From the NCBI GenBank assembly GCA_934385225.1, contig CAKRPQ010000008.1:1-40172 (forward strand): a stretch of DNA of 40,172 nucleotides. The letters run 5' to 3'. Shown piece after piece: positions 8,535 through 16,378 of this stretch. The notes under the pieces are model-generated. The model had not been told where the DNA came from. It did not search any database and worked only from the letters and a program-made list of their open reading frames with translations. The stretch is from an uncultured Eubacteriales bacterium. GTDB lineage: Bacteria > Bacillota > Clostridia > Oscillospirales > CAG-272. Numbering within the stretch: the stretch's first letter is position 1; each line of letters starts with the position of its first letter. The position numbers and the translations under genes are program-made.

Positions 8535-9771
8535 TTTGAAAATCTCCGATTATTTTATTGGCAACATAATCTGCGTCGCCGTCGACATCTATTGTTACAT
8601 TGCACGTGCGGCGGTAAATATCATATCTTTCGCGATACCTTTTTTCGATTTGCTCCCTTGACGAAGCAAGCGGCCTGTCGCACGTCGGAACAAGAAATTC
8701 GAGAGGACGGTCGATAAAGTAAATCCGTCCGTTTTGTCGCAGTGCGTCGATGTTTTCTTCTCTGAGCGGCACTCCTCCGCCTGTCGCAACGACTGCCGAT
8801 GATAGCGGCAGGATCTTGTCTTTTATGATTTTGCTTTCAGTGTCGCGGAAGTGTTTTTCACCGTATTTCGCAAAGATGTCGGATATTTTTATTCCCGTTT
8901 CGTTTTCGATTATTTCGTCTGTATCAAAAAATTTTCTGTCGAGCTTTTCGGCGATCATTTTTCCTACGGTCGATTTCCCGCTTGCGGGCATTCCCGTGAG
9001 AATGATGTTTTCCTTGTCCGAAAGAATTTTTCTGTAAGTTTTTTCGCAAATGTCCTGCTCGTACGTTTTGTCAAGAAAAATTTCCGACGCGCGGACGCCT
9101 TGCGCAACGAGCATGTATAGCCCGCCCGCCGATTTTATACCTCTTTTTCTCGCCTCTATGATAAGTTCCGTGCGCAGAGGATTGTAAACAGCGTCAATTA
9201 CGCCTGTAAGATACGGAAATTTGCTTATATCCGCGGCGGGTGACCCAAATTTCGGATACATTCCGCAAGGCGTCGTGTTGATAATGATTTCTGTGTCTCC
9301 GTGGTCGCGATAAAGTGTTTCGTAATCGATTGCACCGTCCTTTGCCGTCCTGCTGACCCGGAGTGTCCTTTCAGCTCCGAGGCTTTCGGAAACGGCGAAC
9401 GCGGTTCGCGACGTTCCGCCGCTGCCGAGAACGGCAACCTTTTTGTTTTCGAGTTCAATACCGCATTTTTTTATAAGAGCCGTCATTCCGAAGAAATCTG
9501 TGTTGTAACCGTACAATTTTCCGTCACGGTTTACAATGGTGTTTACCGCTCCTATTTTCGCTGCTTCGCCGCTTATCGTATCGAGATATGGTATTACCGC
9601 TTCTTTGTAAGGAATTGTGACGTTTATCGCCCGAAAATCCTTCTTTTTCATAAATGCATCGAGTTCTTCTCGCGGAATTTCGCAAATTTCGTAATCGTAA
9701 TCTGCGATAAGAGCGTGTATTTCTTTTGAAAAGCTGTGCGAAAGATGCTCGCCGATGCAACCGTATTTCAT
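8515..9771 (-). CDS. aroE-aroK: bifunctional shikimate dehydrogenase - shikimate kinase (AroE-AroK fusion)
   Basis: One 418-residue chain with two consecutive shikimate enzymes. Residues 1 to about 248 are shikimate dehydrogenase: substrate motif SHSFSK (11-16), NVTIPYK with catalytic K56, AVNTIV with N77, YNTDFFG with D92, nucleotide loop GSGGTSR (116-122), NTTPCGM (165-171) and VAQG with Q224. Residues about 253-418 are shikimate kinase: Walker A GMPASGKST (260-268), FFDTDEII with D283/D285, FRD (308-310), GGGV (331-334) and the lid CDRPL (364-368). The linker is only a few residues. The fusion would convert dehydroshikimate to shikimate-3-phosphate in two consecutive reactions. No stop or frameshift signal lies at the junction. 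The ATG overlaps the aroC stop as ATGA. Confidence 0.95.
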   Translation of the reverse strand: MKYGCIGEHLSHSFSKEIHALIADYDYEICEIPREELDAFMKKKDFRAINVTIPYKEAVIPYLDTISGEAAKIGAVNTIVNRDGKLYGYNTDFFGMTALIKKCGIELENKKVAVLGSGGTSRTAFAVSESLGAERTLRVSRTAKDGAIDYETLYRDHGDTEIIINTTPCGMYPKFGSPAADISKFPYLTGVIDAVYNPLRTELIIEARKRGIKSAGGLYMLVAQGVRASEIFLDKTYEQDICEKTYRKILSDKENIILTGMPASGKSTVGKMIAEKLDRKFFDTDEIIENETGIKISDIFAKYGEKHFRDTESKIIKDKILPLSSAVVATGGGVPLREENIDALRQNGRIYFIDRPLEFLVPTCDRPLASSREQIEKRYRERYDIYRRTCNVTIDVDGDADYVANKIIGDFQNENIHY

Positions 9772-10865
9772 ATCGAGCCTCCTTTGTATCCGTACCTGCC
9801 CGTCATAAAGTCGAGAAGCACAAGTGCTGTCATTGCGTCGACGACAGGAGCGGCGCGGTGAACTATCATCGGGTCGTGTCGTCCCTCTATTCTGAAAGTT
9901 ACATTTTCTTTCGTTTCGAGGTTGACGCTTTTTTGTTCTTTGTATATCGAGGGTGTCGGTTTTATCGCTGTCTTGAAAATTATCGGCATACCGTTCGAAA
10001 TACCGCCGTTAATACCGCCGTTGTTGTTTGTAAGAGTTTCGGTTTTCTTTCCGTTCGTCACGAATGCGTCGTTCGCTTCGCTTCCGAACATATCCGCAAA
10101 GGCAAAACCGAGACCGAATTCGACACCTTTTACCGCTGGAATCGAGTATATCGCGTGTGAGAGCATACCTTCGATCGTGTCAAACCAAGGCTCTCCGACG
10201 CCGCACGGCATTCCGATGACGGCTGTTTCGAGTATTCCGCCGACGCTGTCGCCGATATCGGCTGCTTTTTCGGCTTTTTCGCGCATACGCTCGCCTTTTA
10301 ATTCGTTCAGAACGGGGAAAGATGAATTTTCGAGTATTTCAATGCCTTGTCTGGTGTTTCCGAAATCCCCGAAAGCGTCGTCGGGAACGCCCGCAGCTTC
10401 GAGAATGTGCGTGCCGATTTTTATACCGTATTTTTCGAGAGCGAGCAAGGCGATTGCGCCCGCAGCCGCAATCGGTGCCGTAAGACGTCCCGAAAAGTGA
10501 CCGCCGCCCCGGTAATCCTGAAAACCGTGGTATTTGCACTCCGCTGTGTAGTCTGCGTGAGACGGACGCGGAATTTTCGGACGTTCGTAGTCCGAACTTC
10601 GTTTGTTCTCGTTCGGAATCAGAATACAAACGGGCGTTCCCGTAGTGTAACCGTTAAAAACACCGCTTATAATGCGGAAATTATCGCTTTCCGTTCTCTG
10701 TGTCGATATTCTGCCGTACGGTCTGCGCTTTGCGAGTTTTTCCGCAATAAAATCGTTTTCGATTTTGATACCGGGAGCTATTCCGTCTATGACCGCGCCT
10801 ATTTCTTCACCGTGACTTTCTCCGAAAAGAGTTATTGTTACGTTGTTTCCGAAAGTGTTTTTCAT
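9768..10865 (-). CDS. aroC: chorismate synthase
   Basis: Converts EPSP to chorismate, using reduced FMN. The 365-residue protein has GESHGEEIGAVIDGIAPG at the N-terminus, RRPYGRISTQRTESD, the SRPSHADYTAECKYHGFQDYRGGGHFSGR block (usually RPGHAD; here serine replaces glycine), and the C-terminal EGRHDPMIVHRAAPVVDAM signature. Length is normal for the monofunctional enzyme. No flavin reductase is fused or adjacent, so reduced flavin must come from elsewhere. It starts 4 nt after the aroB stop. Confidence 0.96.
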   Translation of the reverse strand: MKNTFGNNVTITLFGESHGEEIGAVIDGIAPGIKIENDFIAEKLAKRRPYGRISTQRTESDNFRIISGVFNGYTTGTPVCILIPNENKRSSDYERPKIPRPSHADYTAECKYHGFQDYRGGGHFSGRLTAPIAAAGAIALLALEKYGIKIGTHILEAAGVPDDAFGDFGNTRQGIEILENSSFPVLNELKGERMREKAEKAADIGDSVGGILETAVIGMPCGVGEPWFDTIEGMLSHAIYSIPAVKGVEFGLGFAFADMFGSEANDAFVTNGKKTETLTNNNGGINGGISNGMPIIFKTAIKPTPSIYKEQKSVNLETKENVTFRIEGRHDPMIVHRAAPVVDAMTALVLLDFMTGRYGYKGGSI

Positions 10866-10869
10866 TTGT

Positions 10870-11895
10870 TTATCCTTTCGTTATATAGGGCGAAAATTTT
10901 TTATTTATCAGCTTTCTCCATTCGCTTGTCGGCATTTTTTGTATTTCAAATTCGCCGACTTTCGGCACAAAAATGACAGATACTTCGTCACCGTCGCATT
11001 TTTTGTCGTGTGTTGCAAGTTCTTCGGCCTCTTCGAGATTTACCGAAACAGTTGTAGGCAGACCGAGAGAAGCGAGAATGTCAATAAGCTCGTCTCTCAT
11101 ATCGTCGGCAACCATCGGTATCATTCCGAGCGCAACGCATTCACCGTGATAAAGCTCGCCTTTTTTTGCGCTCTCAATGCCGTGACCGAGCGTGTGACCG
11201 AAATTGAGTATTTTTCTTAGACCGGTTTCTTTTTCGTCTTTTTCTACCACGCCGATTTTAACGAGCAGGGAACGACGGATCACCTCTTCGATGTTTTTCT
11301 CTGCCGTTCCGTCTCTGAAAATGCCGTAAAGCTCCGCGTCGGACGTGAGTCCCATTTTAAGAGCCTCCGCAAGCCCCGATGCGACCTGTCTTTTCGGAAG
11401 CGTCGAAAGGACGTTCGGATCTATGAGTACCTTTTTCGGCTGATAGAATGCGCCGACAATGTTTTTTACACCGTCAAGATTTATTGCGACTTTGCCGCCG
11501 ACGGAGGAATCAAGCTGTGAAAGAAGTGTTGTCGGAAAATTGTAAAAATCTATTCCGCGCATATAAGTCGATGCCGCAAAGCCTGTAAGATCGCCTACGA
11601 CACCGCCGCCGACGGCGATAGCGCAGTCCGTTCTCGTGAAGCCCGCTTGAAGCATTGTGCGGAGAAGTGTTTCGAGCGTTTCGAAGCTCTTTGAGCCTTC
11701 ACCCTGTTTGACTGTCACAACGGTCGGGTTCTTGCATTTTTTTGCTATTTCGGCGGCGTATTTAGACGGAACGCCTTCGTCTGTTACGATGAGAACACGC
11801 CTGTCAAGGCAAAAATGCTTTTCGGCGTTTTTAAGCTCTCCTCTGCCGAGTACTATATCGTAGCCGTTTTCATTAAGATTTACTTTAAGAATCAT
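10870..11895 (-). CDS. aroB: 3-dehydroquinate synthase
   Basis: Cyclises DAHP to 3-dehydroquinate with catalytic NAD+ and a divalent metal. The 341-residue protein shows the nucleotide region GGGVVGDLTGFAASTYMRGI, the FPTTLLSQLDSSVGGKVAIN substrate segment, KNIVGAFYQP, and the metal-binding LNFGHTLGHGIES and YHGECVALGM motifs. AGGTGA lies 7-8 nt before the ATG. The gene follows pheA after a 6-nt gap. All expected catalytic motifs are present. Confidence 0.96.
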   Translation of the reverse strand: MILKVNLNENGYDIVLGRGELKNAEKHFCLDRRVLIVTDEGVPSKYAAEIAKKCKNPTVVTVKQGEGSKSFETLETLLRTMLQAGFTRTDCAIAVGGGVVGDLTGFAASTYMRGIDFYNFPTTLLSQLDSSVGGKVAINLDGVKNIVGAFYQPKKVLIDPNVLSTLPKRQVASGLAEALKMGLTSDAELYGIFRDGTAEKNIEEVIRRSLLVKIGVVEKDEKETGLRKILNFGHTLGHGIESAKKGELYHGECVALGMIPMVADDMRDELIDILASLGLPTTVSVNLEEAEELATHDKKCDGDEVSVIFVPKVGEFEIQKMPTSEWRKLINKKFSPYITKG

Positions 11896-11901
11896 TTTAT
11901 A

Positions 11902-12987
11902 TCACCTTTTTGTAAAACTGCCGACAACTTTTAGTCTGTCGCAGAATGTTCCGAGTTCCATAAGCATTTTCCGACCGTTTTCGGTGTGAACGTTTCCTTC
12001 GAGTTCGACGTAAAAGTAATACTGCCACAGAAGCTCTTTCATAGGTCTGCTTCTGAGTGCTTTCATGTTGAAGTCGTAAGAGCCTATAACGTCTATTGCC
12101 TTTGCGAGCGATCCCGCCTCGTTTTTGACGGTGAACAGGAGTATCGAAGAAACCTCCATTCCGTCCGAATATGTCTTGTTTTCCGAGCGTGAGAGGACTG
12201 CAAATCTTGTTGTGTTAGTGCGGCTTTCGTTTATGTTTCTTTCGATTATTTCAAGTCCGAATATGTCGGCTGCTTCTGCGCTTGCTATTGCCCCAAGCGC
12301 GGGATCGTTCTTTTCCGAAACGAGCTTTGCCGCAAGCGCGGTGTTTGTGTATTCGAGCGTCGAGAAATCATTTTTTCGTATATATTCCGCGCACTGTCCT
12401 AGCGCCTGCTGGTGGCTTATAACCGTTTTAATATCCGCTTTCGCACTTCCTTTAACGCCGAGAAGAGCGTGCGAAACTGCGAGATCAAATGTTCCGTTTA
12501 CATAGAGACTTCCCGAAAACATAAGATCTGTAACCTGACCGACTTCGCCGTTGTAACTGTTCTCTACGGGAAGCACGGCTACATCGCAGTCACCGTTTTC
12601 GACGGCGGCATATGCGCTGCCGAAATTTTTGAATGCAACCTTTTCGGCGTCGGGGAAGAGTTTAAGCGTCGCAATGTGCGCATATGCGCCTTCTGTTCCC
12701 GAATATGCGACTCGCATACCGTTCATAAGCCTATGCTGATAGCTTCTCGAAACGCTCATTGTGTCACGCAGAAAATTAACATAATATTCGCGTATTTCGG
12801 GATTTTCTATTTTCTCCGAGTTTCGGCGTATCACCTCTTCCTCCCGCTTTTCGTCGAGAATCGGAAGACCGTGTTCCTTTTTGTAAGACGCGACGAGTTC
12901 TGCCGCGTACATTCTTTTTTCAAAAAGCCTCGCCATCTCGGAGTCGACTTCGTTGATTATTTTTCTTGCATCGTCAAGTTTGCTCAT
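11902..12987 (-). CDS. pheA: bifunctional chorismate mutase / prephenate dehydratase
   Basis: Converts chorismate to prephenate and then to phenylpyruvate. The 361-residue protein has an AroQ-type chorismate mutase of about 85 residues (ARKIINEVDSEMARLFEKR onward, with the LDEKREEEV helix), a prephenate dehydratase domain (AYSGTEGAYAH; NNTTRF-type motif NTTRFAVL; VENSYNGEVGQV) and a C-terminal ACT domain. The ACT domain carries AGSLAKAI and LRSRPMKELLW in place of the GALV and ESRP phenylalanine-binding motifs, so allosteric inhibition by phenylalanine is likely. I start at the ATG at 12987: it overlaps the aminotransferase stop as ATGA and has CGAGG upstream. A longer N-terminal reading to 13068 is probably not translated. 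Confidence 0.95.
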   Translation of the reverse strand: MSKLDDARKIINEVDSEMARLFEKRMYAAELVASYKKEHGLPILDEKREEEVIRRNSEKIENPEIREYYVNFLRDTMSVSRSYQHRLMNGMRVAYSGTEGAYAHIATLKLFPDAEKVAFKNFGSAYAAVENGDCDVAVLPVENSYNGEVGQVTDLMFSGSLYVNGTFDLAVSHALLGVKGSAKADIKTVISHQQALGQCAEYIRKNDFSTLEYTNTALAAKLVSEKNDPALGAIASAEAADIFGLEIIERNINESRTNTTRFAVLSRSENKTYSDGMEVSSILLFTVKNEAGSLAKAIDVIGSYDFNMKALRSRPMKELLWQYYFYVELEGNVHTENGRKMLMELGTFCDRLKVVGSFTKR

Positions 12988-14189
12988 TTTACGACCTCGT
13001 TTTTGTAAGAATCCGCAAGTGCTTTGAATGCGGGAAGGGAAGCGTCTGCCTGTTTTTCGGAGACGCAATATGAAATTCGGACGTATCCGTCTACGCCGAA
13101 ATCGTCGCTCGGAACGAGCAAAAGTTCGTATTTTTTAGCTTTTTCACAGAAATTTTTTGCGTCAGGTTCTGGCGACTTTACGAAAAGATAGAAAGCACCG
13201 TCGGGCTTGACCGCGTCAAAACCGTATTCCGTAAGTGCGGAGAACAGCTTGTCCCTGTTTCTTTCGTAAATCGAAATATCGGAGGTTTTTCCGAGCGTTT
13301 CGGCGAGCATGTATTGAAACAGGCTTGTCGCGCAAACAAATCCGAGAGCGCGACCCGAACCGCATATAGCAAGATAAATGTCTTTTGAGCTTTCGCACTT
13401 CGGAGAAACCGAGATATAGCCGATCCTCTCACCTGGAAGCGAAAGCGATTTGCTGAGGGAATAGCAGACGATTGTATCATCGTAGTATTTGGGAATATAC
13501 GGAACTCTCATTCCTCCGTAAACGAGTTCGCGATACGGCTCGTCCGCGATAAGGTATATCGCCTTTCCGTAGATTGCTTCTTTTTCGCGCATAATCTGCG
13601 ATATTTTTTTAATTACGCTTTCGGGATAGACTGCACCGCTCGGATTGTTCGGCGAGTTTATTATCACGGCGGCGGTTTTATTGTTTATCGCGCTTGCGAG
13701 TGCTTCGGTGTCGGGGTAAAATGTTTTTTTGTCGCAAGGGACGGTGACAAGTTCGGCGCCTGTTCTTTCGACAAATACCCTGTATTCGGGGAAAAACGGA
13801 GCGAAAACGATAACCTCGTCATCGGGATTCAAAATCGCCGTCAGAGTGCAGGTGAGAGCCGCCGCCGCGCCCGATGTCATATATATAAGGTCCGGGGAAG
13901 CAAGCGCATCGCCATCGCCGAATTTTTTGTTTATATAATCCGAAACCACGCGCCTGACGCTCATATCTCCCTGTGCCGATGTGTAGCCGTGCAGCTTTAC
14001 GGGGTCGGTATTTTCTATAAGATCCGTAAGCGTTTTGCTTACTTCCGCGGGTGCAGGCACGTTCGGATTTCCGATGCTGAAATCAAAAACCTTATCGCTG
14101 CCTATTTCCGCTTTTCTTTTGTTGCCGTATTCAAAAATTTCGCGTATGACAGATCTTGTGCTGCCAAGTGATTTCATTTTCTCGTTCAT
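12984..14189 (-). CDS. PLP-dependent aminotransferase, class I/II (probably aromatic)
   Basis: A 401-residue fold-type I aminotransferase. Visible are FSIGNPNVPAP near the N-terminus, the INSPNNPSGAVYP substrate/PLP segment, LIADEPYRELVYGG with the PLP-binding aspartate and tyrosine, and the Schiff-base lysine in YSLSKSLSLPGERIGY. As first gene of an operon otherwise devoted to phenylalanine and tyrosine synthesis, it probably transaminates phenylpyruvate and 4-hydroxyphenylpyruvate; this is inferred from context, and an aspartate or broad-specificity enzyme remains possible. I start at the ATG at 14189, preceded by GGGAGG at a 6-nt spacing. The longer reading to 14240 would begin upstream of the predicted transcription start. 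Confidence 0.9.
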   Translation of the reverse strand: MNEKMKSLGSTRSVIREIFEYGNKRKAEIGSDKVFDFSIGNPNVPAPAEVSKTLTDLIENTDPVKLHGYTSAQGDMSVRRVVSDYINKKFGDGDALASPDLIYMTSGAAAALTCTLTAILNPDDEVIVFAPFFPEYRVFVERTGAELVTVPCDKKTFYPDTEALASAINNKTAAVIINSPNNPSGAVYPESVIKKISQIMREKEAIYGKAIYLIADEPYRELVYGGMRVPYIPKYYDDTIVCYSLSKSLSLPGERIGYISVSPKCESSKDIYLAICGSGRALGFVCATSLFQYMLAETLGKTSDISIYERNRDKLFSALTEYGFDAVKPDGAFYLFVKSPEPDAKNFCEKAKKYELLLVPSDDFGVDGYVRISYCVSEKQADASLPAFKALADSYKNEVVK

Positions 14190-14203
14190 AAGTAACCTCC
14201 CGT

Positions 14204-14222
14204 ATGCTAACGCTGTTAACAT
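14204..14222. promoter_or_regulatory. candidate operator at the aromatic operon promoter
   Basis: A 19-bp imperfect inverted repeat ATGCTAAC-GCT-GTTAACAT (7 of 8 positions symmetric) containing the palindrome TGTTAACA. It overlaps the predicted transcription start (about 14225) of the aminotransferase-aromatic operon. A related site lies at the facing tetR promoter, which suggests binding by that regulator. Confidence 0.55.
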
Positions 14223-14231
14223 CATATTGAT

Positions 14232-14259
14232 ATTATACACCCAAACAAAAAAAAGTCAA
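14232..14259 (-). promoter_or_regulatory. promoter of the aromatic amino acid operon
   Basis: Minus-strand TTGACT (14259-14254), 16 nt spacer, TATAAT (14237-14232), about 43 nt upstream of the aminotransferase ATG. The leader of roughly 36 nt leaves no room for a T-box or peptide attenuator, so control is probably at initiation. Confidence 0.8.
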
Positions 14260-14277
14260 GAAAAATCGCGAAAAAAC

Positions 14278-14305
14278 TTGATTTTTTTGAAAAATATGTT
14301 ACAAT
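14278..14305 (+). promoter_or_regulatory. promoter of the TetR-family gene
   Basis: TTGATT (14278-14283), 16 nt spacer, TACAAT (14300-14305) with an extended TG at 14297-14298. It diverges from the aromatic operon promoter, with the two -35 boxes about 18 nt apart. Confidence 0.65.
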
Positions 14306-14319
14306 AATGGTGTTAACAT
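14301..14319. promoter_or_regulatory. second candidate operator, at the tetR promoter
   Basis: This 19-bp segment matches the 14204-14222 element at 14 of 19 positions in the same orientation, including an identical TGTTAACAT (14311-14319). It covers the predicted tetR start point. An additional half-site ATGTTA lies at 14296-14301. The pair suggests autoregulation plus control of the divergent operon. Confidence 0.5.
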
Positions 14320-14339
14320 AATTTTGGAGAGAATTATTT

Positions 14340-14909
14340 ATGAAAAATAACTATATAGACGACGGTATTCGTGAACGGCTGATAATTTCTGGAATAAAAG
14401 AGATAGAAAACCACGGGCTTAACGATTTTTCACTGCGCCGCGTTGCGTCCGCCTGCGATGTTTCATGCGCAGCACCGTACCGTCATTATAAAAATAAGGA
14501 CGAGCTTATTCTGGAAATAATCAGATACATAAATTCAAGATTTGCGCTCATTGCAAACCAGGCTATGGCGGCATATAAAGACGATGCGGCAAAGCAGATA
14601 ACGGAGCTGGCGGTTATGAGCGTCCGCTTCCTCGTCGGGAACGGAAATTACACATCTGTGATACTTCCGATCGGGTGCGGTATGACCGAGGAACAGAAAT
14701 CGGAGCGAAAAAAATTCTTTTACATTCTTGAAGAACTTGTAAAGAGGCAAAAAGGGAATGCCGATTCCGAAAAAACGCTTTATATCGTTAAAACGTATAT
14801 TTACGGCACTGTGCTCGAACTGTGCGAAGCGGACGAGGAGACGTGCGAAAAGAGAATAGCGACAATGCGTGAAGAACTGATGAAAATTATAAAAAATAAT
14901 GTAGAATAA
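14340..14909 (+). CDS. TetR/AcrR family transcriptional regulator
   Basis: A 189-residue one-component repressor. The N-terminal helix-turn-helix is clear (about residues 12-55: RERLIISGIKEI, then FSLRRVASACDVSCAAPYRHYKNKDELI); the remaining helical domain should bind a ligand and dimerise. GGAGAG lies about 8 nt before the ATG. It diverges from the aromatic operon and shares matched palindromic elements with it at both start points, so the natural targets are itself and that operon. The ligand is unknown; an aromatic amino acid or shikimate intermediate would fit. It could instead, or also, govern the MATE exporter downstream, although that gene has its own promoter and a terminator lies between. 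Confidence 0.9.
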   Translation: MKNNYIDDGIRERLIISGIKEIENHGLNDFSLRRVASACDVSCAAPYRHYKNKDELILEIIRYINSRFALIANQAMAAYKDDAAKQITELAVMSVRFLVGNGNYTSVILPIGCGMTEEQKSERKKFFYILEELVKRQKGNADSEKTLYIVKTYIYGTVLELCEADEETCEKRIATMREELMKIIKNNVE

Positions 14910-14940
14910 ATGCGAAACCACTTGCATTTATTCTTTTTTG
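14904..14940 (+). terminator. intrinsic terminator after tetR
   Basis: A perfect 10-bp AT-rich stem GAATAAATGC (14904-14913) / GCATTTATTC (14924-14933) with a 10-nt loop, followed by TTTTTTG. It includes the tetR stop codon, and its 3' arm contains the -35 box of the MATE promoter. Confidence 0.65.
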
Positions 14941-14949
14941 TGATATAAT
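14922..14949 (+). promoter_or_regulatory. promoter of the MATE-alkD operon
   Basis: TTGCAT (14922-14927), 16 nt spacer, TATAAT (14944-14949) with an extended TG at 14941-14942, about 50 nt upstream of the MATE start. Confidence 0.75.
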
Positions 14950-15001
14950 AGACAGGTACTCCGCCGAGCGGAACGAAGAACTATTGCGAAAGGATTTTTC
15001 T

Positions 15002-16378
15002 ATGTTTCATATAAATCGCGGGCATGACGATATAGATATGCTGAACGGTCCGCTTCTCGGGAAGATGATAAAAACAGCCATACCGATAATTCTGACAAAT
15101 ATTCTGCAAGTGTTTTACAATTCGGCAGATATGTTCGTTCTCGGAAATTTTTGTCCGAATCCGAACGCAATAGGTGCCGTCGGCTGTACTGGTGCGCTCA
15201 TTAACCTTATTCTCGGACTTTTCATAGGACTTGGCGCGGGTGCGTGCGTCGTGCTTGCGCAGAGTATAGGTTCGGGGAATAAAGAGGAAATATCCAAAAC
15301 GGTTCATACCTCTATACTTCTTTCCGTTATTCTCGGAGTCATAGTCGGAGTGCTCGGCTTTATTTTTTCGCCCGAAATGCTCGTTATGATGAAAACCACC
15401 GACGAATTTCTGAAAGACGCTACTCTTTATATACAGATTTATTTCTGCGGTTCGGTTGCGAATATTCTTTATAATTTCTGTGCGGGAATGCTTCGCTCGC
15501 GCGGAGATACTGTAAGACCTCTCATTTTTTCGATGATCGGCGGCGCAGTAAATATAGTTCTTAATCTTATTTCTGTAATTTTTCTCAATATGGGAGTTGA
15601 AGGCGTTGCTATTGCAACCATCGCGTCGCAGTTCATTTCGGCTGTTCTCATTGTTATTCACTTTATACGTTTTAACGATGACTGCCGTCTTGACCTCAAA
15701 AAGCTCTCGATAGATAAAGCTGTACTCGGGAAGCTCTTCAAGATTGGATTGCCGGCGGGAATACAGGGTATGCTTTTCTCAATGTCGAACGTAATATTGC
15801 AGAGCAGTTACAATAAACTCGGAGCGCTTTATGTTAATGCCAACACGGCGGCGTCAAATGTCGATACTTACATTTATAATGTACTTAACTCTTTCCACCA
15901 TGTTGCGCTGTCGTTTGCGTCACAAAACTACGGAGCAAGAAAAGCGGACAGAATAAAAAAGGTTCGGCGGATAAGCTATGCCTGCGTCACCGTTATCGGT
16001 GTAGTGCTCGGTGTCGCGGCGATAGTTTTTTCCGATCAACTCATTGCCATATTTGACAGTCACGCAGATGTTATAGAGGTTGCGAGAACAAGACTTTACA
16101 TAATGGCGGGAACGTATTTCACCTGCGGGCTTATGGACGTCGGTACGGCAATGCTCCGCGCGATAGGATATTCGATGCAATCGACCGTTATAGTTCTTGT
16201 CGGCTTGTGCCTGCTTCGCGTCGTTTGGGTCTATACCGTTTTTGCCGCACACAGCGATATTTTCATACTTTATATAGTTTATCCCATTTCGTGGGTTGTC
16301 ACCACGTTTGCGCAGTATGTTGTATTTTGTATCCTATTCAAAAAACAAACAAAAAGTTGGGAGCTTAAAACCGTATGA
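15002..16378 (+). CDS. MATE family efflux transporter
   Basis: A 458-residue polytopic membrane protein with about 12 hydrophobic segments in two homologous halves. The N-terminal MLNGPLLGKMIKTAIPIILTNILQVFYNSADMFVLG region is characteristic of the MATE (NorM/DinF-like) superfamily of cation/drug antiporters, and LGAGACVVLAQSIGSGN in the third segment also fits. It would export organic cations or metabolites across the plasma membrane using Na+ or H+. I start at the ATG at 15002, with AAAGGA 7-8 nt upstream, rather than the in-frame TTG at 14984. It overlaps the next gene by the ATGA arrangement. The substrate is not predictable. Confidence 0.93.
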   Translation: MFHINRGHDDIDMLNGPLLGKMIKTAIPIILTNILQVFYNSADMFVLGNFCPNPNAIGAVGCTGALINLILGLFIGLGAGACVVLAQSIGSGNKEEISKTVHTSILLSVILGVIVGVLGFIFSPEMLVMMKTTDEFLKDATLYIQIYFCGSVANILYNFCAGMLRSRGDTVRPLIFSMIGGAVNIVLNLISVIFLNMGVEGVAIATIASQFISAVLIVIHFIRFNDDCRLDLKKLSIDKAVLGKLFKIGLPAGIQGMLFSMSNVILQSSYNKLGALYVNANTAASNVDTYIYNVLNSFHHVALSFASQNYGARKADRIKKVRRISYACVTVIGVVLGVAAIVFSDQLIAIFDSHADVIEVARTRLYIMAGTYFTCGLMDVGTAMLRAIGYSMQSTVIVLVGLCLLRVVWVYTVFAAHSDIFILYIVYPISWVVTTFAQYVVFCILFKKQTKSWELKTV

